Positions 11,901-23,244 of a DNA stretch of 64,000 bases are shown here, in pieces. The notes below the pieces were generated by a model. That model saw only the letters and a list, made by a program, of their open reading frames with translations, was not told where the DNA came from and did not search any database. The stretch lies in contig NC_061078.1 in assembly GCF_021917145.1 (NCBI RefSeq), forward strand, positions 7,417,076 through 7,481,075, in the 5' to 3' direction. This DNA is from Hypomesus transpacificus (Eukaryota > Chordata > Actinopteri > Osmeriformes > Osmeridae). The position numbers and the translations under genes were made by a program. Within the stretch, counting starts at the first letter, position 1. Each line of letters begins with the position of its first letter.

Positions 11901-13116
11901 AGTCAATGCAAGTCAGATACCTCCGCCTCCATCCACGTGTCTTTGTCGGGGGCACTGTTCCTGCTCAACACCTCCTTCATGCTGAGTGAGTGGGGTGCCA
12001 ACTTGGACATGGCCTGGGTGTGCGTTCTCATTGCGGCCGTCATGCATTACAGCCTGCTGTGCAGCTTCTCCTGGATGGCTCTGGAAGCCCTGCACCTCTA
12101 CCTGATGCTGGTCAAAGTGTTCAACACCTACTACAGACACTACATGGTCAAGATCAGCATCCTGGGCTGGGGTGAGGGAGTTCACGCACACGCCATGCAT
12201 ACCTTATTTATGTTTTTGAGCATTCTTGGAAGGGAGCCAAGGTGGTCATGACCGCTTTGTTGTCATTGTTGTGCACATGACAATAAATGACTTGTAACTT
12301 GGAAAGATCCAAACGTATATCCATATGTACTGTACATACACACAAACCTGCACACTTGGGATCATGTTTGTGTCCATATACGTGATTTGGTGTCCAGGTG
12401 TCCCCTGTGTGATAGTGGGGGTCTCTCTGGCTGTGACGGCGAGAAACTCGCTTTTCTACGGTCTCTCTGAGATGGCCATGTTAAACACTAACCAGACTAA
12501 CAGCATGTAAGTACAAGTCAGGCTTTTATCTGGCACATAAGTAGCGTGTTAGTTATTTAGTGTCGTAGTTTGTTTTGAACATATCTCAGTAGTATTTTAT
12601 TTGTGTGCTATTAGCCTGTTGTTAAGTGTGTTGTACTCAGGTGGTAAGGGGCCAAGCTCTGCTTCCATACAGCTGTTGGATCGAGGACAAGACCTTCCTG
12701 CTAGGTGTCAACCTTGCCTACTTCTCCATGGTGTTCCTCTTCTCCTCCGGGGTTCTGATCACCGTGTCCTTCAGGATATGCAGTCTGACGCATTACAACA
12801 ACATGTCTGGCACCAGAGACAAGCCTAGGGCTCACCGTCTTCCTACCTGCAAAGATGTGTGCACCGTGCTGGGTCTGTCCTGTTTGCTGGGGACCACCTG
12901 GGGCCTGGCCTTCCTGAGTCTACAGAACCTCAACTACGCCGTTCTCTACCTGTTCAGCATCTTCAACTCTCTGCAGGGTAGGTCAGCCCCTCGTCACACA
13001 CACACACACACACACATACATATGGACACACACTTGCACACTTCCACACAATCTCACAACAACCACAAAAACTTGTGTACACTCACACACACTACCACAA
13101 ATGTACACTCACACAA

Positions 13117-13201
<85 letters not shown>

Positions 13202-13379
13202 CTGTGGTGCTAAAATAAGATGACTATTGCCAAAGTCTAAAGAGCTGTGTTGTTTTTGATCAGGTTTCTTTATCTTCCTATGGATGTGGGCCATAGCCAG
13301 AAAGGAGAAAAAGAGATTAGCTGAGAACAAGAGCTCAACTATTGACAGCAGTACACCTTCCAACAAGCCACACCACTAA
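8970..13379 (+). CDS. Adhesion GPCR, ADGRG (group VIII) type, receptor 2
   Basis: Fourteen coding exons join in frame to about 649 aa: 8970-9033, 9231-9416, 9560-9604, 9737-9905, 10035-10194, 10695-10817, 10964-11098, 11224-11263, 11381-11493, 11646-11761, 11903-12171, 12398-12506, 12673-12977, 13264-13379. It opens with a signal peptide (MVPILHLLLLLVGATV). The N-terminus has a cysteine-rich stretch (CTWGNDICYCECNY). Further on come a GAIN region (FQVENISLGLVTY), a GPS (ECRCDHATPFAVLM), the TM segments (HYSLLCSFSWMALEALHLY, GTTWGLAFLSL) and a short tail ending NKPHH. The GPS has HAT instead of HLT/HLS and F in place of the first GPS tryptophan. For exon 6 I used the acceptor at 10694, because the TTTCAG at 10714 would put a stop in frame. 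Poly(A) candidates are at 13482 and 13528. Orphan receptor; ADGRG3/G5-like by context. Confidence 0.88.
13130..13199. repeat. (CA)n microsatellite, about 35 units
   Basis: Pure CA run in the last intron of receptor 2, about 65 bp before the final acceptor. Confidence 0.95.
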
Positions 13380-13938
13380 CCAAGTAACCCCACATCTATT
13401 GTATACTGTGCTCTTCTTTGCGCTTGCAATAACTTGGCTTGCACACAATTTTTGGTCACTGGATTAAAGTTGATACATGTAAATAAATGCAAATGAGGTT
13501 TTATACTGTAAAGGCACTACAATCTAAAATAAAATAGTTGTGTAGTGTTTTAATCCAGTCTACTCTTGTGTAAAAGTATCTCTCACTTCCCACCATGAAA
13601 GGTATGTGGCAAAACAACACTTCCTTGTTTCAATGGTTTGAATGCCAGCATGCTGAGTTATGAAACTCTTGAAATGTTATCTGGTTGTTGTTCGGTTAAG
13701 GGGTTATTATTACCCTTGCTAAAATGTTCTTGATGCAGGCTCACATGATTAGTCACATGTGGAGTCACGTATGGTGACATGTCAAATGTCAATGAACTGC
13801 ACTGTTTTGACTAAATTGCTTACTATCTAAATAAACAAAACTGTACGTAAATTGCCCTGATTCTCATTGTATCTAGCACACAATGATTCTCATTGCATAC
13901 CCCAGAAACTAGTAAACACACACACTGTCTTTCACTCT

Positions 13939-14615
13939 CAGGGCCGTCGCGTTGCGGGGAAAGGTGGATATGATTCACGGGGCCCATGGCTTGAAAGGGG
14001 CCCATTACTTAGTTTTCAGATGTTGCCTAAATAATTGTCAATCAAATCAATATTTCAAACCAAAATAATACGCTTGCAGAAAAATAGAAAATAATTGACG
14101 TTTTCTAAATTAAATAGTAAAAAATATCAAGGGTTTCCATCCTCTGCTGTAATAAATGACCTGCTCGAATCTGCTTCCCAATTCTCAAGTATTGTGCAGT
14201 GTGACAGTTAGAATGCCGCAATAATTGTTGTCGCAATAATTCTGGGGCACAAAAAAGAAAGAAAGTACAGAGAAAACACAGTCAATGCTGGGAATTTTTA
14301 TAACAACAGTCAAATATGTAAGAGGTGAGCCAACAGTAGGCTACATTAGTAGCAATCATGTAGCATCCAGGCACACACGTTAGCTAGCACTTTTCACGCT
14401 TTCTGAAACTTAAACCCTTATCTGAATTTGCCCAGTAAAAACCAGTAACAGACAATGGGCTGATACCTCCGTAATTAATTACTTATTAAGTTACCATTAA
14501 ACTAAAAACATTCAGTTATGAAATACTTGGTGTATGCTACAGATAAACATTATAACACAAATATTTTGCGGCAAATACTTTGTCAAGGGGACCGGGATTC
14601 CAAGAAACGGCCCTG
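13939..14615. mobile_element. hAT-like non-autonomous element between receptors 2 and 3
   Basis: Perfect 9-bp terminal inverted repeats, CAGGGCCGT at the left and ACGGCCCTG at the right. Flanks ttcactct (13931-13938) and ttcacccg (14616-14623) match at 6 of 8 bases, consistent with a decayed 8-bp target duplication. About 677 bp, no transposase reading frame. Confidence 0.7.
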
Positions 14616-14769
14616 TTCACCCGCTGTGTAATCTATCTCAATCACTCATTAAGTTTCTCATGACACCACCCCAGTGGAAATGATCACAAGAGGAACCAAA
14701 CCAGGAAATGCAACAACTCAACTGCATGTGATTCAGTACATCCAGTGTTGAACCAGCCACAGCAAGACA

Positions 14770-17700
14770 ATGAGAAGAAGCAGCCTCAATACAAAATGTT
14801 TTGGCATCATCACCATCTCCACCACCTTACTGACCTTCGTATCTGCAGTGCTGGGAAACTCTGGTGAGGTGACAACATGGCAGACATAATGATGAAAATG
14901 CTGATGGATTGTAAATGCCTTTTTTAAACTCCTATCTCTCTCTTTCTCTTCTTCTCTCTCTTTCTCCTGTATACATATTTAGATAGGTCTAGGTGTGAAA
15001 ATGTTCTGAATGAGTGTCTTGAAACAGAAAACTGGACTGGGTAAATAAAATACACTCTGTTTATCAATTGTAATTATTCATCAAGTATATTATTATAATC
15101 CCATGTTTGTGACAAGTATGTGTTTTATCTGAACTGTTGTGGTAGGTGCTATGAAGACAGGATTCTGACATGTAGATATTTTACTCCCCGGTTTAATACC
15201 TCACAATCTCACTTCAAACGGAGTACGGTCAACTTATCTGTAGAGGTTAGTTATCTAGACTTCTGCTTCTTCTATATTTTCAGACATCAGCAGTGTGACT
15301 CACCGTTCTTGCAGAGACAGGAAAACAGTGGAAACCACTCAGGTTTCACCCTTCCAATGTCTGCCTTCATATACTCTGACCACAGAAGCTTAGCTTCAAT
15401 TCTGCTAAACACATTTCCGTGCTTGGTGTGTGTGTGTCATGTGGATGGGGGGATATGTGTGTGTGAGGCCAGGTGGAGGTTGAGCCTACATCAAACCACA
15501 AGGTCCACATCCCAGCCTTGGCGCTACAGAAGAGCATGTCTCTCAGCGGGGTCTCTGAAGAAGTTCTGCTGGTGGTAACCATCCTCCCCTCCTCTCTCTT
15601 CAGGGTTAGTACCTGAGACTGACTCCCCTCAGTAGTCTCTGTAGACTCCCATCATACATTAGACTCAGACCCCTGTCGTGGACGTTTTTGAGAGAATCAA
15701 TAATTAAGCTGAAGTTGGGTGAAGTATCAAGTTTATATTTATTTGAAGTATGACGTAAACATAATAACATTACCAACATAACATAATCGACACACAAACT
15801 TAAGACAATAACACAATTCCATACAGCTCCACTTAGCATTCTAGAATGGAACCGGAGAGTCCAACAGACACCAGCACTACCCAGCTGATGGCCCTGAACC
15901 CCCCAAAACATCAATTCAACAGATAATTTTATAGCACACAGTTCTCAAAAGTCATTGGTCCATAATACAGACAAGCAGCTATACCAAATCTCTTCTGTCA
16001 TTGGCTTACTCCTTAAAACAATACAGTTGAATCCACATTGTCTTCAGACCAACTGTCTCTTCCCCCCAGGTCACAAGAACTCTCTTCATGTCTCCTAGTT
16101 AGGTGTCATAAAACTGCAGGGGGCATCTCTGCTAAATCAACATTCATTGTATCAAGAATCTTATCCAACTGTAAACTTCTTTTAACCCTTTCAGTGTACA
16201 TAAGCCCCAAATGTATTTCATACCCCCTTCACACTGTAGATTCTGACTAAGTTAACTCTGCCTTCCTCCACACTCTGACTGTGTACAATATCTCAATCTT
16301 TTTCATTCCCTTTGTCTGTCTGTCTGTTTCTGTCTCTCTCTGTCTCTCTCTGTCTCTCTCTGTCTCTCTCTGTCTCTCTCTCTCTCTCTCTTTCTCTCTC
16401 TCACCAACCTGCAGCTTGGTCACACAGCCGGGCTCATGGCAGGTGGGTCTGAGGGCCAGTCTCCCCAGGGAAGAGAGGCTCTTGGTGAAACAGTCCTGGC
16501 TGTGAAGGTGGGGCACTATGCTGTCAGCAACCTAGACCAACCTGTCAATATGACCTTCAAACATTTTAATGGGGTAAGCAGACAGGCTGACAGGCAGAGA
16601 CATTTAGTTGATTTCCATTTACCATAACAGGATAGATGTTATCCCTCTGTGCAGGGCTGGACTGGGACAAAAAAATGTCCCTGGCATTTTTGCTCAGAGC
16701 GGCCCACCACAATCGGTCAGACACAGGTGCCATGGCCAGTCACCTCTCCTCCATGTTCTATGTTCACCTGTTTTTGGCAGGTAGCCTACTGTAGGCTTAG
16801 AAACTGAAGCTATTGCACTAAACATGTCGGTTGGTTATTTTTGCACATGTTGAGGCATCAACCTCTAGACTTTTACTTTTTTTGGCCTGCAACTTCCCCC
16901 CCCTTGCCTTTGCACTTTTGTTTCTCCATTCTAATCCACAGATTTTTGGCTCTGAACCACTGCATCTGACACAACAAACAGAGGGGGAGGGGTGGAGCCT
17001 GTTAAGAGACGTGTTTGGGCCAGCCCAGTGTCACCAATGGGCCGCTGTCCAGGGGCGGATCTAGAGATTTTCATTCGGGGTGGCAATGGGGTGGCAGAAG
17101 GAAGTTGTTGGGTGGCCTCCTGGAGGCGAATCAAACCCAAAGTAGGGGGGTACAGTACTCCCTATGGTAAATGATTAGGCTAGATATTTGTAGTTTAAAT
17201 TAAACAGTAACACTAATATTATTTATTGAAATGTTCTGTAATGTACAAATAATATTTTACCATGGGAAGATTGAGGTTCATGTTGTTTAATTGTAACAAG
17301 CCCTTTGGGACTGTTTTTTCACAATCTATGCTTCATGTTTTGGTTACCCGCAATGTTTGGGGCTATCTCGTTGTTATGATCAGAGACCTATGCACTTTTG
17401 TAAAGCTCTCTCTTGGAAGTCGCTTTGGATAAAAGCGTCTGCTAAATGCATATAAAAAATAAAAAATAAAACCCTTGCCACCCCTTAGATCCGCCACTGC
17501 CGCTGTCCCTGCTTTATGGGCCGGTCGTTGGCCAATTTTAAGTTTATAATAATAAAAAAAGTGTTTTAAAGATTTATATATATATATATATATTAAATAT
17601 CATATTGGCCCCAAGTGCGTCGGCCCACCGAGCATCTGCCCTTGTATGCCAGATTATCAGTCCAGGCTTGCCTCTGTGACATTGCTTGGAAAAAGAGAAA

Positions 17701-18445
17701 GACAAAAAGACATATTGATTTGATTGTTGGGGGATTGGTATAACTCAGTGATAGTATTGTGTGTGTGTGTTTGTGTGTGTGTGTTACTTGTGCTGCAGAT
17801 TACAGACGGTGTGTGTGTCTTTTGGAAGGACCATCAAAATGGAACAGGTGAAAATAAACATGTACACATAAATTCTACTGAATACTTTCTTGTAAAAAAT
17901 TTATTGGATTACTGAGGTTTACTGTGTGTGTTTGCTGTGTGTGTGTGTGTCTGTGTGTGTGTGTGGGGGGGCGGGATGTGAGTTCAGGGGACTGGAGCAC
18001 ACACGGCTGTAAGACAACTTTTAGTGACAGAGAGTTTGTGTGCAGCTGTGACCACCTGAGCTTCTTTGCTGTGCTAGTGGTAAACTGACAACGTAGCCAC
18101 ACATCAATTCTCACACCTAATAAAACCAGATATGTCACAGATCATTTTTCATTGTCATCACAATGACTGGAATCTGCACCTTGTGAATGTTATGATGTGC
18201 TTGTCATGTCCCCCACATCAGAACCCTGGGATGGTGGACCCGGTCAATGAGCTTCAGCTCAGCTACATCTCCTATATAGGCTCAACTCTCTCGGTCCTCT
18301 TCACAACCCTGACCCTAGTTATCCACACGTACAAACGGTATCGTTTGGTCAGGATGTCAAATACACACATAGAAACAATTTTTTTGAATAAATGTTTTCA
18401 AAATTAGAATTAATGAAGAACCATCTTTGTGTATGTATATCTACC

Positions 18446-18505
<60 letters not shown>

Positions 18506-19737
18506 CTCCTTAGGAAGGGACATTTGGAGCATTCGGTGGGCGTGCATGTGCAGTTGACCTGCGCACTTCTGTGTCTGCATCTATTCTTCCTGGTTGGGTC
18601 TCTGTGGGCGTGGCTGGGCTATGAGGAGCGTGTGTGTGAAGCTTTGGGGCTCCTCCTCCACTACTCCCTGTTGGCCACCTTCTCCTGGATGGCCATTGAG
18701 GGCTTCCACCTCTACCTGCTCCTGGTCCGAGTCTTCGACATCTATATCAGAAGATACATGCTCAAACTTTGCCTGGTGGGATGGGGTGAGTTGGCCTCTG
18801 CCACCTGATGCCTGCTGGAATAGGATGAGCTGACCACTGGATTGGGGATCAAACTGGTGCTGGTCTGGATTGAGAAGGTTGCTTGGTGATCAAACAAGAT
18901 CTAACAACTTATATCTTTTTTCCCGCTTTCTACATTCCTCTTTTCCGTCCTTCTCCTTGTCCCTCTTCTTCTCCTCTTCCCTTTGCTTTCACTTCCTGCA
19001 CCTCTACTCCAGGTGTTCCTACATTAGTGGTAGTGATATATGGATCCCTAGGAGCCTATGGCAAATACAGCCTTTCCTCAAGCAGCAATAGCACCTCAGC
19101 CACAGAGATGTGAGACCTGGCCTGCCACATCACTCTCACTCACACCACACACACACCCACACACACACTGACACAATGCTCCAGTGTTAACGGAGGTGTT
19201 TGTTCCTGCAGCTGCTGGCTGAGCAGTAATGCGGACCGGCTGGGGATGGTAATCTATCTGATGGTGATCATATACCTGGGTCTGGTGTTGCTCTTCAACT
19301 GTGCCATGCTGGGGGTTGTGCTGGTGCGTCTGTCCAGGCAGAGGGGACGTGGAGTAAGGCACCAGGAGGGCCGGGCCCAGCTCTGGAAGGACTGGGCCAC
19401 AGTGCTGGGGCTCAGCTGTGTACTGGGCATCCCCTGGGTTCTTGCCTTCTGCACCTATGGGCCTCTCTCCCTCACAGGCAACTACTTCTTCACCGTGTTC
19501 AACAGCATGCAGGGTGAGGATCAGTCTGTGTTTACTGTAAACGATATGGCTGTCTGCATATCTACATGTTCTTCTCCTCTGCCCTCATATTCTATCCTCT
19601 CTTCTCTTCCTCTCCTTTTCTCAGGTATATTTTTGTTTCTGTGGATTCTGGCACGGACCAGGAAGTCCCACCCACAGGAAGGTTCTTCATTCAAAGACCC
19701 CTCCACTCAGAAAATGGACACCACAACTTTTAACTGA
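14770..19737 (+). CDS. Adhesion GPCR, ADGRG (group VIII) type, receptor 3
   Basis: Thirteen coding exons join in frame to about 572 aa: 14770-14863, 14983-15040, 15146-15245, 15291-15425, 15473-15604, 16415-16573, 17799-17847, 17988-18079, 18222-18337, 18514-18785, 19013-19109, 19212-19513, 19625-19737. Start MRRSSLNTKCFG with a hydrophobic signal. The GAIN region has VHIPALALQKS, LLVVTILPSSLF and VSNLDQPVNMTFKHFNG. The GPS is canonical (CVFWKD, DWSTHGC, CSCDHL-SFFAVLV). TM segments include HYSLLATFSWMAIEGFHLY and GIPWVLAFCTY. The least certain part is the N-terminal joins at 15291 and 15604; alternative acceptors exist, but only these keep frame. Two nested hAT elements sit in the 16574-17798 intron. 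Tail ends DTTTFN. Likely poly(A) signal at 20046. ADGRG3/G5-like; ligand unknown. Confidence 0.85.
15605..16414. other. Large intron of receptor 3, no exon seen
   Basis: The body (about 15660-16270) has no open frame and looks like inserted AT-rich repeat DNA, without recognised termini. Its 3' end, about 16315-16400, is a CT-rich (TCTG/TCTC) tract ahead of the acceptor at 16414. Confidence 0.5.
16652..17670. mobile_element. Outer hAT-like element, host of a second insertion
   Basis: Starts CAGGGCTGGACTG and ends with the imperfect inverted copy CAGTCCAGGCTTG. It is flanked by identical 8-bp target duplications cctctgtg at 16644-16651 and 17671-17678. It contains GGCCCACC and GTCGGCCCACCGAGC motifs typical of a common fish hAT family. 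Without the inner element it is about 560 bp. No transposase. Confidence 0.9.
17050..17499. mobile_element. Inner hAT-like element nested in the outer one
   Basis: Termini CAGGGGCGGATCTA and (inverted) CAGTGGCGGATCTA, 13 of 14 identical, with a further shared subterminal GGGGTGGCAA. Identical 8-bp target duplications ccgctgtc lie at 17042-17049 and 17500-17507, both inside the outer element. Its interior (about 17413-17455) carries a sequence reading AAGTCGCTTTGGATAAAAGC, the widespread fish retroelement core. Confidence 0.92.
18443..18505. repeat. (TCTG)n microsatellite at a splice acceptor
   Basis: About 16 TCTG units end 8 bp before the acceptor at 18513 and so form the polypyrimidine tract of the TM2-TM4 exon of receptor 3. 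Confidence 0.92.
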
Positions 19738-20336
19738 CACTGAACACAGTGCTTTTTTGATGGGGCATTACATAAACAATGCAAATAGGTCTGCACAAAT
19801 GCTAATTGGATACAGTGTTTATTGTAAGAAACAGCTGGACTGGTAAACACAGAGTAAACATATTTGATTGTTGATTTCATAATATTTCAACAACAACAAA
19901 AAGCATTAGCATGTGTTTGCATCCAGTAAATATATATTTCTTACATCTCTTCCATAATCTTTAGTGTATTGTTTTTTTATGTATTTTTTATTAATAATCT
20001 CCAAATACCAAACCAGAGAGCATTCTTGGAAAGACAAAGTAGTAAAATAAAATAAAAATGTATTGAAAAAAATATATACAAATTAAATACAGAAAAAGTT
20101 GAAGAAATTGTGGGTTTCGAGGCACTCTTCTTTTCTATGACTGAAATAAAATCTTTAAATATATTATTTAATGCCACAAAATGTTATGTATAACTGGGAG
20201 ACCCAAAGGCGAAAGAGTAGAAGCACTTCTTTTTACTCTTTGCAAACGCCTTGAAGGACCGCCCTTTTCTTTACATTTACGACAATACGCACTCTTTACG
20301 GCAAGCAAAGAAGAACCATCTAAAACAGACTGAGCA

Positions 20337-22531
20337 ATGGATCCAAACACTACCATTCTCCGGGTGAAGAGAAAGCGTGGCACCGACCCTGCAGATGCCT
20401 TGCTGCTGGCCTGTAAACGCATCCGACCGGAGGGGAATGATCAGCAGCCCCCCGGGGAGACTGTACCGGAGCCAGATGACACGGAGGTCGAGAATTCGGT
20501 GTTCAAACTCGTGGCGACGGTGGCATCTCAGGTAGGAGGGCCTCTGTCAAAGCCACGGTGTCCCGTGAGCTTGATGGAAGGCACTTACTAGTAGAAGGCT
20601 TTGTTGCACCAGCTGTGACAGATGACTGAAATGCTCCGTGTATTTGTTGCTTATTAATGTGAGTTATCCCGCTAGTGATATTGCATGTGTGGCGTTGGTA
20701 TGTGGAACCCATAGTCGGTTAGCAAGTTAGCATACATGTCAGCTTGTGTGCATTGTGTTGAAGGGGTCTGTTTATTTTGCTGGAACCGAACACGGAACTT
20801 TTTGTCAGCCAAGCAGTTAGCCTGTCTGACATGTTTGGGTCCAAACTGAACAGTAGATGGCTACCTAGCTAGTTGATTAGCTAACAAGATGGCGAGTGGT
20901 TGATACTAACTATTGTCAATGTATTATAAACGATGGGACTGCATCATTTTGAAAATATACATCTAGCTAACGACACGTGAAAAGCGTTCGAAGTGGTCTT
21001 AATATATTACACTGTGAGACAGGCACGATTACCAATTTATCTGCAGGTTAATTATTATGTTAACATGACGTGGGTGTAATTGATTTCCAATTAGGTAATT
21101 CAACTAATTGATTTGTGTGTGTCCAGGATGCTCCAGTCCAGACCCAGGTTCGTGAAGCCCTGGCCCGCCCCCGCGTAGCCCACGCCCTCCGCCCCTCTGC
21201 CACCAGTTCCCAGAGGATCATGGGAGATCTACGGAGCACCAAGTGGAGCACTCGGCGAGACGAGCGTTACCGTATCCTGTCGAGCCACAGAGCAGGTCTG
21301 CCGGCAGAGCGGCCAGCTCCAGCATCCTCCCCGGCCCCGGCCCCAGCCCCAGCCCCTGCCCCACCTTTGGCCCATATTGAGGTTCCAGGTAGGGGAAAAC
21401 GGGCTGGACTGGCGGGTTCGGAGGCTGACTGGGACTTCGGGCAGGTCCAGGTGTTTGATCTTATCCAGGAGGATGCAGAGACGAACGACAAGGGCTCCAG
21501 CAAGGTGAGCTGGACTTGGGAGGTGGTTGGAAGCCCTGAGAAGGCGACACAGCTTCAGTCTGCAGGGGCTGCACCTATACAGCTCCTTGGCCATTGACAG
21601 CATCAGTGTATTATAAATCATGTTTGGAGTACTTGGGTGGTTTTCACTTCTCTCGTCTGTCTCTCCACACCTCTCTCTTATGTTTCTCTACCTCCTTCAT
21701 CGTCTCCCCCTCTGTCCATCTCCCTCTCTATCTCTCCTAGATGGTGACCTCTGACCCAGAAGAGATTATGTGTAACTCCATGAAGATGATCCGAGAGCAT
21801 CTGAGCTTGTCAGGGGAGGGACCGGGGGCGGAGCATCGTGAGCGGGAGGATGATTACGTCTATGACCTGTACTACCAGGAAACGGCTGCACCCGGCTGGA
21901 TTCAAGATATCCTGTCTGTCAGAGCCTACACCGATGAGGGCGAGCTGGTACGACAGAATTGAAACAATCTTGTAATTCATCATCAGTAGATGTTCCCAAG
22001 TTGAACGCCTGAGTCTGTAAGAACATATTTGACTATATAATAAACAATAGGCTTTAGTAACATTGAAAGCAAGGCAGGAAGTGGCAAACACTGGACAGGA
22101 AGTGATGAACACAGGTTTTGTTCTCCTTGTCTGTGGATGTGTAGGTGCCGGACCTGGTGGTCCACGAGGAGGAGGTGTACGAGGATGAGGATGACGAGAA
22201 CGAGGAGGGTAACTGGAGGAACGACTACCCTGACGAAGACAGCGACGAAGCTGGAGACCGGGAGGAGCGATACGGAGGTACTGCCTTGTTTACCTGTCAG
22301 CTGTGATGGAGTGGAGGTCCAGACTAAAGTGGTCGTTTTGCTGTCCAGACCAAGGGGGTTGTGTTACAGTCCGTACTAGAGTTGGGTTGTGGTTGTGTTC
22401 CAGGCTACTGGGAAGAGGAGCACTCGTACAGTAGGCGGAGCTGGGAGGCGTACCAGAGGGAGATCCTTCACCAGCTGGGGAACCACAACAACAACAATGA
22501 GGAAGAGGATGAAGATCGAGACTCTGACTGA
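20337..22531 (+). CDS. slc7a6os: SLC7A6OS (Iwr1-like RNA polymerase II assembly/import factor)
   Basis: Five exons join in frame to about 346 aa: 20337-20531, 21127-21504, 21741-21947, 22145-22277, 22404-22531. The N-terminus MDPNTTILRVKRKRGTDPAD is the family signature, in which a basic motif mediates nuclear import. The middle holds RYRILSSHR and an Ala-Pro repeat; DYVYDLYYQE and the acidic C-terminus (EDEDDENEEGNW, EEEDEDRDSD) are also typical. The yeast homologue Iwr1 escorts assembled RNA polymerase II into the nucleus; the same role is inferred here. The gene is tail-to-tail with slc7a6, as the name (opposite strand) implies. AATAAA lies at 23239. The AP repeat at about 21325-21360 looks lineage-variable. 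Confidence 0.95.
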
Positions 22532-23244
22532 TCTCCACTGCAGAACTGTGGCTGGTTCACAGAGGCCTTCTTCAGAAACCTTCCTAGCTCCCTACACCTG
22601 AGTACACTAGAGTTGCAACCTTCTTTCCTTCCTAACAACCCCCGGTCCCCTGACATGGCTGCATCGCTAGCGCTGTAGACTGCCACAGGTCCACCTGTCC
22701 AGGCATGTTTGATCCTGGATCACCTCAAGGAAGGAAGAAAGGAAGGAAGGGTGCGTTTCAAGGGTGTAGTCTAGTAGTCTAGAGAGTATTCAGACACGGC
22801 CCCGATGAAAGCCCAGCCTACTCTCCACTCCTCTCAGACCTGCTCACATAAGCCTGCAGGGGCTTGGGACCAGGGTTATTTTTTAGTTTTATTACTGTGC
22901 AGGTGTTGAAGTGGTGTGTGAGTGTTAGTTCAAAGTGAATGAGGTAGTTATGTTGCACATGTTTGTGGTATGCTCTGTAGGCTTCTTGTTACCACTGTGT
23001 GTTAGTTAGGATGGTGTGCTGAACATGGGGTGTTTTTCTGTTTGCATTTGTGCATGGTTGCGTGTGTGTGTGTTTTAAGAGTTTGTTGGCTTGTGTAAGT
23101 GTGTGGTAGTGCATAATATGAAAGTGTATCATGTGTGAGTGTGTGCTCCACATTCTCCTGTTGTCAGACTGTTGTGTTGTGGCTGATGGATGAAGAGGAC
23201 ATGTTTTGTAAATATGTAGATGTGTAAAGAAAGAAACCAATAAA

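Noticed and set aside
15660..16270. Possible solo LTR in a receptor 3 intron
   Set aside because: No convincing TG...CA ends, target duplication or primer site was found; left as unassigned intron DNA.
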